Shown piece after piece: positions 12,401 to 23,575 of a DNA stretch of 64,000 nucleotides (position 1 is its first letter; each line of letters opens with the position of its first letter). This stretch comes from Punica granatum (Eukaryota > Streptophyta > Magnoliopsida > Myrtales > Lythraceae). Under the pieces are notes generated by a model. It was not told the DNA's origin. It worked only from the letters and a program-made list of their open reading frames with translations, and did not search any database. The DNA lies in NCBI RefSeq assembly GCF_007655135.1, contig NC_045129.1:35217122-35281121 (forward strand). The letters are read 5' to 3'. A program made the position numbers and the translations under genes.

Positions 12401-13605
12401 CTCCCTCAAGTTCTATAATATGTAATCATGCTATTGATTTGTTTTCGAATGCCTATCCCTGAATTATTTCAATGGCTAAATACATACTGCTCTTCATAAA
12501 TTGGTCTACAACTTGTAAGGGGGTCAGGGTTGATCCAATCCTTGGTAGATCAACTTAAGGGGCTTTCATCAGCCCCCTCAATACTCTTTAATATTTTCAC
12601 CGGTCTATAGCTTTGATTGGTCCTAATAAAATTGTCTTTGTTAATGATAATCATGTAAGAAACCGATTAAAAACTATACTAAACCGAACTGTTTCTTACT
12701 ATTATGCTGACACAGCACTCGGTTTCTTTGTTCTTGGCCTTGCAGTGTGTTATTTACAGACAAATCCAGGGGGGATCACGATATTCGGTTGGATGGTGGA
12801 CAGGGCCCTCCTCACCACTATCTTCTTCATCGAACTCTCCTTGGTCACTTTTGTGCTCGGGAAGACTATTGTTTTCTCCTCATCGTGAACACTAAAGACT
12901 CGCACAGTCGATTACAGTTCACTACAGCATTCTTCCATCAACCAGAGACATACCACTGCTGGGTGCTTGAGTCTTCACCGAATGTAAATATGGGCTTGTT
13001 GAGCTCTCGCCTGGGCTTAGTTCCCTGACACCCGCAGCAGCCAAAAGATTCACTAGACGATGCTAAATTTGCAACATGAACAGACTCTCCCTGATTCCTG
13101 GACGCTCCACAGCACAAGCTAGAATATGCATTTCATGAACAAGCTAGGGAGAATTTTTTTGTCGCTGTATCACTGCCTCTCGCAAGTTGGATCTGAAGTG
13201 GCGATCTGTTTTATCATCTCACTTTCCCTTCCAGTTCCAGATGTAGCAAGGTACGGTATCTGTTTTATCATCTTGCTTTCCCTTCCGGATGTAGCCTGGA
13301 GTTCAAGTCTGGAAGTTGTGAATTGAAATCATTGAAATAGAAAAATGATTTAGTGAAGTCCTTTTCGGGCAACTATTATTCAATTTGTTGGAGGAGCTTT
13401 ACGCACTTCTGTAAAAAGTCGAATTCCAATTGAATTACAGCCAAGTTGTGGCATGTCTTAGAAGTTTCAATGGATCAGCCAGTTAGAAGCGGGTTCTCAT
13501 TCATTACTCCACACTAATTTCCTGGATTTGATTTGTTACATGGACCCATGGACATAACATCAAATTCCGGTAATTATCAATGCTCGGCAAACAGCCGAAT
13601 TTAGA
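9460..13605 (+). repeat. Tandem segmental duplication, copy 1
   Basis: The sequence upstream (for example TGTCAATTACCAAATCCACC-like text at 9765-9785), the complete DUF3537 gene and about 700 bp of 3' flank are all matched in copy 2 (about 16660-24450). Homology ends within AATTTAGAGTTTG at about 13604, where the urease exon relic begins. Copy 1 is about 4.1 kb and copy 2 about 7.8 kb, the excess being inserted elements. Confidence 0.8.
10277..12888 (+). CDS. DUF3537 multi-pass membrane protein, tandem copy 1 (4 exons)
   Basis: The exons 10277-10759, 11130-11561, 12075-12387 and 12746-12888 join in frame to 456 residues. The family is plant DUF3537, recognised from TFLSFLGFNQS, YSGQMSRFRDQY, QLASYMSTYHKRQAF and GGITIFGW. 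About seven hydrophobic segments are visible: near residues 70-95, 115-130, 163-185, 195-230, 265-290, 305-330 and 430-450. The N-terminus is hydrophilic with a proline-rich start. The family has been proposed as distant plant relatives of insect gustatory/odorant receptor-like proteins; no ligand or plant function is established to my knowledge. The start is placed at 10277 because the paralogue aligns from there. The intron 1 acceptor GGGCCAG is pyrimidine-poor, but the better-looking upstream TTTAG at about 11037 leads directly to a stop. Confidence 0.9.
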
Positions 13606-13768
13606 GTTTGGTACTCTAAATCTTGTAAACTTTGGCGGCAAAAGGGTGATTCGAGGAGGAAATGGCATTGTTGATGGTCCTGCTCATGTTTCTAAATGCC
13701 AAGCAATTATGGATGCTTTAACCCATAGAGGAATCAGGAGTCCAGAAGAAGCAAGTGCAAGGTTTTGA
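13604..13768 (+). pseudogene. Urease exon relic
   Basis: The frame reads LVNFGGKRVIRGGNGIVDGP, then CQAIMDALTHRGIRSPEEAS. This resembles the end of the beta-like domain of plant urease (GGNKVIRGGN.IADGP...AVMEAV..RGFGH.EE.). A usable acceptor (GAATTTAG, about 13603) and donor (GCAAG|GTTTTG, about 13764) bracket it, so it looks like one complete internal exon. I found no other urease exon within several kb on either side, and plant urease needs many. It lies at the edge of the tandem duplication and does not appear in copy 2. Urease is a neighbour of the DUF3537 gene in Arabidopsis (AT1G67550/AT1G67570, from memory), which supports a decayed ancestral urease gene rather than a random match. 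Confidence 0.7.
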
Positions 13769-13859
13769 AATTCTAACCCGGCACATTCGTATTTTTCAGC
13801 TTTATTGTTGAAATTAACTAAACATTTCTCTAAGGCCATGATGGTCAAGATATAGAGTA

Positions 13860-14220
13860 TCCCAGATAGGAGTGGGTTAAGGGTGGATTGTGATAGTATT
13901 TTGCTCGAAAAGATGAAAATACCTCTACCTCTATTTCAAATTTTCCAAAACTGCCATTTTCTTTTTGGGTTGAAGCCAGAGAGGGGCGGTGGGGGCTCAA
14001 ACGCTAGCCACCACCGCCCCCGGTAAAGTCGCCGGTGGACCCAAAAGTCGCCTGCGACCTCACTTGGGAGAGTGGTGGCTGGCGTCGAGCTCAACTGTCC
14101 CAAAAATCGTGCCTCCCCTCTTCTCTCGAAGAGAGACGGGAGGCAGATCGGGACCCCCACCACCCCTCTACTTAAAAATAAAGTATAATAATAAAGAATT
14201 ACATGGGTCGAATTAGTTTG
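13860..14220. other. GC-rich patch of the GGCGACCTC type
   Basis: A sharply GC-rich block (about 13975-14165) in AT-rich DNA, with CACCACCGCCCC, GTCGCCTGCGACCTCACTTGG and a near-palindromic TTCTCTCGAAGAGAG. Open frames on both strands (13936-14223, 13989-14216) reflect base composition. Probably the core of a non-autonomous transposon; its ends were not identified. Confidence 0.4.
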
Positions 14221-15179
14221 CACACGAGAGTTAGTTCAAACAAATATTGTAATTAATTACAATTTTTTATACATGATAGTTCAATCCGTATTTAGAAAGA
14301 GGACTATATTTCACACCCATATTTGATTAAATAAATTTTTAAGATGGTTCACGCCATGAACTAAAGAAAAATGGTCATTTTAAAGAAAATTTATATGTTA
14401 GAATTATGTCATTACTGGGCCTACTACTTTGGAAGCATATTGTTAACATTGCAATCGCTGTAAGAGTGATAAGATCACTCTAGAACCTTCTCCATAATAA
14501 TAGGTTTTAATTAGTTGTATAATTTGCTCGAACCAACTTCTTGAGTGGAAAATAATTTGACCTATTGTATTCGTTATTATTTTGCTTTATTTGTTCTAAG
14601 AAATATAAAATGATAACATTATTATCCCGGAAAATTATGTCACTTTATACATGATATAGTTATTCAAATAAATAGAACTGATTAAGGTCACTATATTATC
14701 GTGACTTTGTGTCTATTAGACATTTTTTCACAATAATTTATGGCTCATACTATATCTTGAGTAGTCCGCGCTATTATGATCATTACAAGATAAACCTTCA
14801 CTTTAAAAATTGGTTCTACTTGAAATTGTAATTTGCTTAAAATAATATGTTCTATAAAAATGATATATGCCGGTTATATATTAGTGCCACCGAGCTATAA
14901 TTTTTGCTTCAACTATTTTTTTTAATATGGTTGTACTTCAGCTCGTGAGCATTTATTATTTCATATGATTGATTTTGTTGATTAAATAACTTGTAATTGG
15001 AATAAATATTTGAAATAAAGTTCAGATAAAATAATTGTAAATAAGATTGAAAATAAAAAAAAATTTAAATTATAATTTTTTTTTGAAAAGTTAGATGTTT
15101 TATAAAATAAAATAAAATATCTAAAACAATGTTTCTTTTCTAACATAAAAATAAAATAAAATTATAAAGTTGATCTTCT
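14221..15179. other. AT-rich intergenic, nothing recognised
   Basis: Extremely AT-rich, with no frame above background and no recognisable repeat or RNA gene. Confidence 0.5.
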
Positions 15180-15981
15180 TATAATATAGGGTAAATTGTA
15201 TTGGTGGTCCAAAATATTTTACAAATGTTTTATTATGATCCAAAAAGTTTTTTTCGCTACATGATGGTACAAAATATTTCAAAGTTGTTTAATGATGGTA
15301 CAAACCGTCAACTCAAGCTTGACGCCATCAAGCCGACGCTGACGTGGCCGAAAAATTTAAAATAATTATAAAAATTTTATAATTTTAAACTTTTAATTTA
15401 AAATTTAAAATAATTTTTATTATTTAAATTTAAAATAATTTTAATATTAAATTTAAAATAATTTTAATTTTAAATTTTTTTATAAAATTTAAAATTATTT
15501 TTAAAAATTTTAAAAAAAATTAAAAAAAATTTTAATTATTTTAAAATAATTTTTATTTTTTTCTATATTTTTACTCCTTTTTTGTATTTTTTATTATTTT
15601 TTGTATTTTTTAAAAAAAATTAAAAAATTAATTTTTTTAAAAAATAATTTTAAAATTTTCAATATTTTAAAATATTTTTTTTATTTTTTTCAAAACTTTA
15701 CTCTTTTTTGTATTTTTTAATTATTTTTTTGAACTTTTTAAAATTTTATTTTCTCTTAAATGACGTGGCGCACTATGATTGGTTCCACGTAACAAAAGTG
15801 ACACATAAGACGCGTCACGTCAACAAAATGTTAACTGCATTAGGGCAAATTGACGGTTTGTACCATCATAAAATAATTTTGAAATATTTTGTATTATCAT
15901 GTAGCGAAAAAATCTTTTTGAACCATAATGAAATATTTGTAAAACATTTTGAACCACCAGTGCAATTTACCCTATAATATA
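15180..15981. mobile_element. Mutator-like non-autonomous transposon with 9-bp target duplication
   Basis: The element itself is 15189-15972 (784 bp). Long terminal inverted repeats of about 130 bp start GGGTAAATTGTATTGGTGGT on the left and, on the reverse strand, GGGTAAATTGCACTGGTGGT on the right; both continue to ATGATGGTACAAACCGTCAA. The same nonamer TATAATATA sits at 15180-15188 and 15973-15981. It is not self-complementary, so it is a target duplication and not part of the inverted repeat. Nine bases is diagnostic of Mutator-like elements. The interior is simple AT-rich sequence (TTTAAAATAATTTT motifs) with no transposase. Confidence 0.9.
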
Positions 15982-16659
15982 AAATACAAAATAATAGTAA
16001 TATAAATATAAAAGTAATTGAAAAATAAATTAATTAATATCATAATATATTGTAAAAAAAATTAAATGATGTGAAAGAAATATTTAAATATTGTAAAATA
16101 TATTTGTTAACTAAAAAATAGTTGTTTATTTTGTAAGGAAAATGTAGTAAAGATAAACATTTAATTTTAAAAATGTTATTTTAAGTAAATATTTACTGTG
16201 AAATAAATATTCATCATTGTAAATAAATAATTGTAAAGTTGAAATAAAATAAAATATTGAAGTATAAATTAAGTTGAAAGTCAAATAATTGATAAATAAA
16301 GTAAAAAAATTTAAATTATACAAAGAAGGGGAAAAAAATAAAAGAAAAGAAGCAGACCTGTGTTTACTTCGAAGAACCTAAAGAGGCCGTGGGGGACCTC
16401 GACATTCCCCCACTCTTTCTCTTTGGGCGGCCTTTGATGGTGCTGGCGACCTCGTTCAAAGGGGTGTTTGAATTTGACTGTGTACTTTAAAGAAAAAAAT
16501 TGCAGGCTGGTTCAATTAGCTGGACCAGTCAATTAAATAGGTCGAGTTTTTAAGACACGTGGCAACTCCTCTTAAGTATATATCATCGATTAACTGAATA
16601 CTTTAACGACACATTAGCAACTCTTTAAATTTGTTGAATCTCGGATGCGATCCGATAAA
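15982..16659. other. AT-rich intergenic with a small GC-rich patch
   Basis: AT-rich up to 16325, then a patch at about 16370-16465 with CTGGCGACCTCGTTC. No gene was recognised. Confidence 0.45.
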
Positions 16660-17054
16660 TTCCTGATGCGATTGAAAAAATATGTTCGTAGTAATATCAT
16701 GTTGTCTTCTCGTAATTACTTGAACTTAATATCAAATCATGACGTATAGTGATTATCCACTCACATTATTCATTTACTTGTATTGAGTGTCTCGAGAGAG
16801 TACTATCCCATAATTGATCCGAGTTTCTGAACGAGTCATTTGCATCATAATTTTGTGGAAGAAACTAATGAACCCGATCGGTTTTTTGGATTTTGAAATC
16901 CACCGATACAAAAAGCTTTTGCATCATCAGCATGGGCAACAATTTTTGTTTCTATCTCATGCTTTCCGTTTGTCAATTACCAAATCCACCATGAAAAGCT
17001 GGGGAGAGAGACAAAAAAGAAAATTATCATTGTCATCCTCTTATCTTTTTCAAG

Positions 17055-18063
17055 TCATCACTTTAGTCCTTTTACTTATTTTATCACCAATTCGTTCCAA
17101 AAATTGGAGTTATATCCGCCAATTTGGTCTTCGCCGTCAATCCCCCTAATGGAAGTTTGATGTGACTACAAACGACGTCAATTTTTTTAAAAATTCATAC
17201 TAGCCAAAATTATTAGGCTATTATTTGATTTTTTTAAAATTTTAACAATAAAACGAGCAAACCGGCTGGGGGTTCCCTGATCGATCACCACGCATTCTGT
17301 TGAGTTCGCCGGAGGCAAGACAAATCTCTGGCGACCTCGCGCCAAGGGGTGATGACCGGTCGAGGAGCCCCTAGTCGATCTGCCCCCTTCCCTCTCCCTT
17401 TGTTTTCAAGAACGTGAAAACATAGGGAGGGGGAAGGGGGCAGAAAGGTTAAAGGCACCTCGGCTAGCCAACGACCCTCGGGCGAGGTTGCTAAAGGCAA
17501 GAGGAGCCTCCGACGACCTCGCCCAAGGGGCAGCGCCCGGACAAGGAGACCCTAGCCGGTCTGCACCCTTTCTTCCCCTTTTGTTTTCACATTTTTTAAA
17601 ACAGAAGAGATTGGAAGGAGGGGTAGATCGGCCAAGGGCTCACCGACGTCATCCCTACCCTCTCGGGAGAGGTTCCCGGAGGCAAAAGGAGCCGAGGAGT
17701 CCCCTGCATCTACCCCATTCCCTTTCCTTATGTTTTCATGTTCCCTTCTCGGGTGAGGTCACTAAAGGCTCCTCCTGCCTTTAGTGGCCTTGCCATAGGG
17801 GTTGGTGGTCGGCTCTCCCAAATGACCTACCCCCTTCCCTTTCTCTCTTGCCTTCATCAGTTAAAATTTAAAAATATATATTTTTCGTAAAAAAAAAATT
17901 GCAAAAAACGTCGTCGTTTTGAGGAAGTCTGATTATTTTTTTTTTGACGTTGTTTGTGACACATCAAACTTCCATCTAAGGGATTGACGGCGGGGACCGA
18001 ATTAGTAAACAAAACTCTAACGTTTGAGTCAAATTAGTGGCAAAATAAGTAGAGGGAAGACTA
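17055..18063. mobile_element. Long-TIR non-autonomous element with reiterated GC-rich core
   Basis: The ends are imperfect inverted repeats of about 110-120 bp. The left end carries GCCGTCAATCCCCCTAATGG and AAGTTTGATGTG; the right end, reversed, carries GCCGTCAATCCCTTAGATGG and AAGTTTGATGTG. Both end with ACAACGTCAA-like text and poly-A/T. The core (about 17260-17850) holds several diverged copies of a roughly 150-bp GC-rich unit: GGCAAGA..., (C)GACCTCGCCCAAGGGG, CCGGTC..., then CCCTTTCCCTT with TTGTTTTCA. The open frames at 17285-17784 are composition artefacts. Structure fits a Mutator-like element; I could not fix the target duplication. Confidence 0.65.
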
Positions 18064-20092
18064 TTTCCAATGGTTCGTTCTTTTTTGTGTCTCTGAATTG
18101 GATCCTACGATGCCACATAGGCACCACATAGATGGGAAATACTCCCGAATAAAATGAGAGACTAACTCCAATGGTCAACTCTGGATTGAATCTCTACTGT
18201 GGACCCACACTTTTTTTTAACATAATTTAAAAAGCACCACATTTTAAAAAAATAGACAAAAAAAAAAAAGAAATCGAAGTATGGCCCGCTGCATGCCACG
18301 TGAGCTAGAGCAGCGGACCTCATAGAAATGGTAATGAGTCGCCACATGGAGGCTCATCACTGGCTACTTGGCATCTATATGCAAAGGAGCCTTGCGCCAA
18401 GTGGCGCGCATCTCTCTTGCTCCAGTAGAGAGAGACTCCCGCTGCGTCTCTCTCTTGGTCACGTGGCCAAGAGAGACTGGTGTAGATACTGGTGGCTCTG
18501 GAAAAGTAAAAGGATTACGGTGATAGTTTTCTCAATGAGTTGGTTCGGTTTAGTCAGGTCAGATCTAACATAGAGGAAATTTGGAATAACAATGTTGTAC
18601 AGGAGCACCGTGGTCCCTATAATCAAGGCTGTGCTAAACATCTTGAAAAACAAATCATCTCACAAAACTATTGCGTTTCGAATCGAAAAAAACTGAATTA
18701 ATCAATTTTGAAAAAAAAAATTCGATTACTTATTTCAAAATGAAAATCAATTACCGTATAGATACCGATTTTCAAAATTAGAAAATCGCAATTAACCGTC
18801 CCATCTCGAATTTATATACTTATAATATTATTATATGCATATCATTAATAAAAGGTCAAAAAGTGAGGTAAAGATAATAAAATTTCTAATTCTAATTTTA
18901 GATGAACTCTCTTTTAACTTCTTCTCTTTAGATATATGGATGGATGCGGTTTAACTGACTTTTTTTAGTGTTTGTGGTATGTGGATGAATGAAATTTAAT
19001 AAAATTGTAGTTTTAGATTTTTTTCAAGAGATTTTTTCAATATATTGAACCGTCAAACCAATTAGTTTTCAAGACAGCCTTATTCCTCTAATTCAATTTC
19101 GTCTGTGATTCGTAAATTCGTGTCCCAAAAATTCGGAACAATTACGATTCATGTTAAAAACTATACCAAACTGTCCCGCGCCCATCCCTACCTATAATAT
19201 ATATCGAACGATTCATACCGTATCAATAATTGTCTCCGGCGAAGCAAGGGAGTGGAGGTCTCCCCCTCCTAGAATAATCAATCATTAACAATTGCGGATG
19301 CTTGTAATTTCAACGATGGCTATCGCCATACTCAATCACTTCCTTATTATAAGATCCATTACGTGTCCAAGGCCTTTTGTTCTTCTTGTCAACAAACAGT
19401 ACGAGCTGCAAGGTACATTGGTCAAGGGTTCATGATTACCCTATCCCACGCAAACCGTTTACCTGTAACTATTCAATATCCTTATGAAAAATTAATTATA
19501 TCGGAACGTTTCCGTGGCCGAATCCATTTTGATTATAACTAGTGAATATACCCCATGCGATGCACGACAATTATACAATCGCATCGAAATTATACATTAC
19601 AATATGAGATTTTATTTGATACAAATTCATGTAATCAATTTATAGAAGTCGATTCTGAATATACAATTAGTTTTTTAACCTAATATTGTATATTAAGGAT
19701 TAAAAATTGATTAATCATTAATAGGTATACAAAGTATGTCACGGCGACGTCGACCCCATCACTGAGGTCGCATGCATCCACAAAGGACGCCGACGACTAT
19801 GGAGGTGGGGTCAGGACCATAAATTGGCAGCCCCTGCCCCCAAATTGAAGGCTAGGGCCACCAATTGGCGACCTCAATCCCACCCTCGAGGTTTTCGACG
19901 TCTTCTATGAGTGTCGACAACCTCAGTGGTGGGGGGTCGAAGTAGACGACTGGCGGCCCAAGCCCTTCCCTCCTCTTTTTTTTCCATAATTGGGATCAAA
20001 TTGCAAAAATATTAAAAGTTTGAGTGTAATAATGAAAAAAAAGTCATCAAAAGTGATTAAAAAGTTAATGATAATGATCTCACGAAATAAAT
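18064..20092. other. Intergenic inserts upstream of DUF3537 copy 2
   Basis: Contains a block (about 18070-18490) with AGAGAGACTC and CACGTGG phrases and poly-A runs, a patch of ancestral flank at 19258-19350, and another GC-rich patch at 19735-19975 with AATTGGCGACCTCAATCCC. No gene was recognised. Copy 1 has only about 100 bp between the corresponding flanks, so nearly all of this is inserted. Confidence 0.45.
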
Positions 20093-20377
20093 GTGTTAGA
20101 CAAACTATATGAGATTTTTGCACTTTCTTTTTCCATTATTTTTTTCCTATTGCGGGTTTCTTCCCCATCCTTCCGGATAGCTGATTACAGACTAGTTGCA
20201 GTGGGAAGACAGGCAGGTGTAGCCCCGGCCAGGACTTACCAGCAGGTCAAAGATCAAACCAGAGTTCAAGAACACGTACGAGGAAGAAACCCGGCAGAAA
20301 TCTCACCTGGGTCTGCTCCATATTCTCGCTTCACGCCCAAGAACAAGCTGAATCGGAGCTCGGACTCCCCTTCATTA

Positions 20378-22984
20378 ATGGCGGACCCCCACCCAAAACC
20401 GCCGGCGCCGGAAGAACAGCCACCCTCCCTACAGTCGCCCCTCCTCGTTCCTCCTCCCACGGCGCCCCAGAACAACCTCAACCACAACTACCAACAGCAG
20501 CAGCAGAGGAGAGATCGGAGCCGAGAAGAGGAAGACTGCCAGCTGGACCAGACCCTGCAGAAGCTCGAGACCTTCCTGTCGTTCCTCGGCTTCAACCAGT
20601 CAACGGTGCACGGCTTCGTGCTCAGCTGGACCGCCTTCGTGCTCGTCGGGGTTGTGCTGCCAGTCATCATCCTCGAGCTGTTGGACTGCTCCGACTGCAA
20701 GGAGTACCGGGTCAAGAAGTTCGAGCTCGACATCGTGGCGTTGCAGGCCAGCCTTGCGACGGTCTCTCTGCTCTGCTTGTCGCATAAGTTGAGGAAGTAT
20801 GGGATTAGGAAGTTCCTCTTCGTTGATCGGTACAGCGGGCAGATGTCCCGGTTTCGCGACCAGTACATTTCGCAGATCAAGGTCAGTAATTTTCTCACGT
20901 TCATTCATTGATTCAAATGGTGAGCTCCAACCAAACATTTGCTCAAGGCTATATCAAATTTGCTGTTTGGTGAATAGAACCCGTAGTCAACCCAGTAAGA
21001 GCATAGAAGCTGCAGCTTTGGGGGCTGCAGTACTGAGCATTGTTCGGATTTTATCAGTTTATTCGCCAATTAGTACATAGAATCGAAGCTGTAGATGGAT
21101 TAGTTTATGTGGATTCATGTTCTTTCTTTTGTCTTTAGGAATCTTATGCCATTTATAGCTAATGCATTAAAAGGGCAAGAAAAAGTGTCTAGTCCTGAAT
21201 CAATCTATCTACCGTGTATCTGAAATCGGGCCAGGGTTCTATACGCTTGCTGGTTATCTGGACTCTGCCGTGTGTCCTCCTCAAGACTCTGCTCGAGATA
21301 GTGCGGACCTTGTACATCCATCAAAAGTCGTGGTGGCTGTCTATCTACATATTGCTGGCGCTGGTAATCTCATGGGCTTATGTCAGCACAATCTTTCTCT
21401 CGGCTAGCAGTCTGTTCCACTTAGTGTGCAACCTGCAAGCTATACACTTTGAGGACTATGGGAAGCTCTTGGAAAGGGAGAGCGATGTCTTGTTCCTCAT
21501 TGAAGAGCACATCCGTCTTCGCTATAACCTGTCCAAGATAAGCCATAGGTTCAGGATCTTCCTCCTCCTGCAGTTTTTCATCGTGACTGCCAGTCAGTTT
21601 GTTACTCTGATGGAGATTACGGTTTACCAAGGAGTCATCACACTCATAAACATTGGTGATTTTGCGGTGAGTCTACTGCGTACGTTTTCGTTGTCTTTTT
21701 TGGATGATTGTAGGAAGCCATCTATTGCCGTGTCTTGTTCTCCAGTTCTGTAAGCTGTATCTGTTTCCTTTTTGGAAATGAGTTCCCTTTACGTGAAAAG
21801 TGCATCTTCGCTCATCGGCTTCTTTCAAGCTCTTCTAAAATCAAGCGGGAGCTTCCACGCCTTTGAATGGAAAGTAATCTTCTGAAAAGTGCGATTTCAG
21901 CTCTCACTACATTATTTCCTGAGTTCTTGAAGAGCTGGAAAACAGAAAAGAACGAGACTGCTTTCCAAATAAAGAGTGTTTCAGTTTTATATGAAAAAAA
22001 AGAAACACGATAAATGTGCAAGTCGATATACGGAATGTGAATGTGGCAAATCTCTTTGTTTTCTAGAACAGCACAGGCCTAGTAATCACTGGTGCTTTTA
22101 CGTTTGTGAGATCTGTCTGTTGAAGTTTGAGTCTCCTTTTCAACCTTTGTATTTCCTACCCCTTCAGGTCTCTGCCATCATACAAGTAGTCGGAATTATA
22201 CTATGCTTGCATGCAGCCACAAGGATCTCAAGCAGGGCACAGGGCATCGTCGCATTTGCAAGCAGGTGTCACGCATTAATGACATGCGGGTCCTTGTCGT
22301 CAGACGGATCATCACCAAGACCTCAAAGCAATGTTGGAAACTTGGAGCCTCCAAATCCCTTAAATTCGCTGCGGATGAATTACTCGGAAAGTGACTTGGA
22401 GTCGCTGGAATTTATCTCAATCCCAACCAGCTCACAACTCGCTTCTTACATGTCCACATATCACAAGCGGCAAGCTTTTGGTATGAAATTGAACTTCCTC
22501 AAGTTCTATAATATGCTATCATGCTATTGTTTGGCTCTTGAATGCCTTTTCCTGAATTATTCCAATGGTTAAATACATACTGCTTTTCATAAATTGGTCT
22601 ACAGCTTGTAAGGGAGTCAGGGTTGATCCAATCCTTGGTAGATCGACTTAAGGGGCTTCATCACCCTCTTCTCTCTCTTTTTAACATTTTCTCAGGCTCT
22701 GATCAGTCCTAACGAAATTTTCTATTTTAACGATAGTCGAGTAAGAAACAGATCGATAACTGTGCTAAGAAGAATGTACTAGACCAAACCGTTTCTTACC
22801 ACCGTGCTAACAAGTGCTCGGCTTTTTGTTTCTTGGCCTTGCAGTGAGTTATTTACAGGCGAATCCGGGGGGAATCACAATATTCGGTTGGACAGTGGAC
22901 AGGACCCTCCTCACCACAATCTTCTTCCTCGAACTCTCTTTGGTCACTTTTTTGCTTGGGAACACTATTGTTTTCTCCTCTTAG
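20378..22984 (+). CDS. DUF3537 multi-pass membrane protein, tandem copy 2 (4 exons)
   Basis: The exons 20378-20881, 21235-21666, 22168-22480 and 22845-22984 join in frame to 462 residues. Exons 2 and 3 are exactly the same lengths as in copy 1 (432 and 313 nt) and all intron phases match. In exon 2 I count 118 identical residues out of 144. The variable positions cluster in a short stretch after the third hydrophobic segment (residues KTLLEIVRTLYIHQKS) and near MEITVYQG, while the segments around HLVCNLQ, ERESDV and SHRFRIFLLLQFF are nearly invariant. The gene appears intact. The open frame extends upstream to 20093, but the paralogue and the family both support the ATG at 20378. It differs from copy 1 in the hydrophilic N-terminus (Gln and Pro runs). 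Confidence 0.9.
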
Positions 22985-23271
22985 TGAAACATTTTCACTT
23001 CATCTCGGAGTAGACTCGGACACTCGGTGACATTTCACTACAGCATTCATCAATCAACCAAAGACATGCCACTGCTGGGTGCCGAGTCTTCATCAAATGT
23101 AAATACAGGCCTGTTGAGCTCTCGCCACGGCTTAGCTCCCCAGCACCCGAAACGGCCAAAAGCTCCAATAGACTATGCTAAATCCGCAATATGAACGGAC
23201 TCTCCCTGATTCCTGGAAGCTCCATAGGAGGACGTTGAATATGCATTTTATGAACAACCCAGGGAGAATAG

Positions 23272-23462
23272 GCTGCGTTTGAAAAGTTGAACTGATTTTA
23301 GAATTATGATTTTGATTTTAACTCAACACACTACATAACAAAAATATACGTTTTCCAAGTCAAATTTATAATACCATTTCATTTGTCTTTTTCCATAATC
23401 AAAATCAAAATCAAAATTAAAATCATGATTTTAAAATCACATTAACAAATCAAACGCTGCCT
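23272..23462. mobile_element. MITE inserted in the 3' flank of DUF3537 copy 2
   Basis: A 191-bp segment with inverted ends GGCTGCGTTTGA and, reversed, GGCAGCGTTTGA, followed on both sides by TGATTTTAAAATCATGATTTT-like text. The same place in copy 1 (about 13150-13185, GGGAGAAT...GCCTCTCGCAAGTTGG) lacks it. Target duplication is not clear. Confidence 0.65.
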
Positions 23463-23575
23463 CTTGGAAGTCGGATCCAAAGTGGTTATCTGCTTTATCA
23501 TCTCACTTACCCTTCCAAGATGTAGCCAGAAATTCAAGTCTGAAAGTTGTGATTGAGAGAATCGAAAAAGAAAGG

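Noticed and set aside
17285..17784. Apparent protein-coding frames on both strands
   Set aside because: Both lie in the GC-rich core of an inverted-repeat element and change with each internal repeat; no domain is visible.
20093..20377. In-frame upstream extension of DUF3537 copy 2
   Set aside because: The paralogue shares the later ATG at 20378 but not an open frame upstream, and the family begins near the later start.
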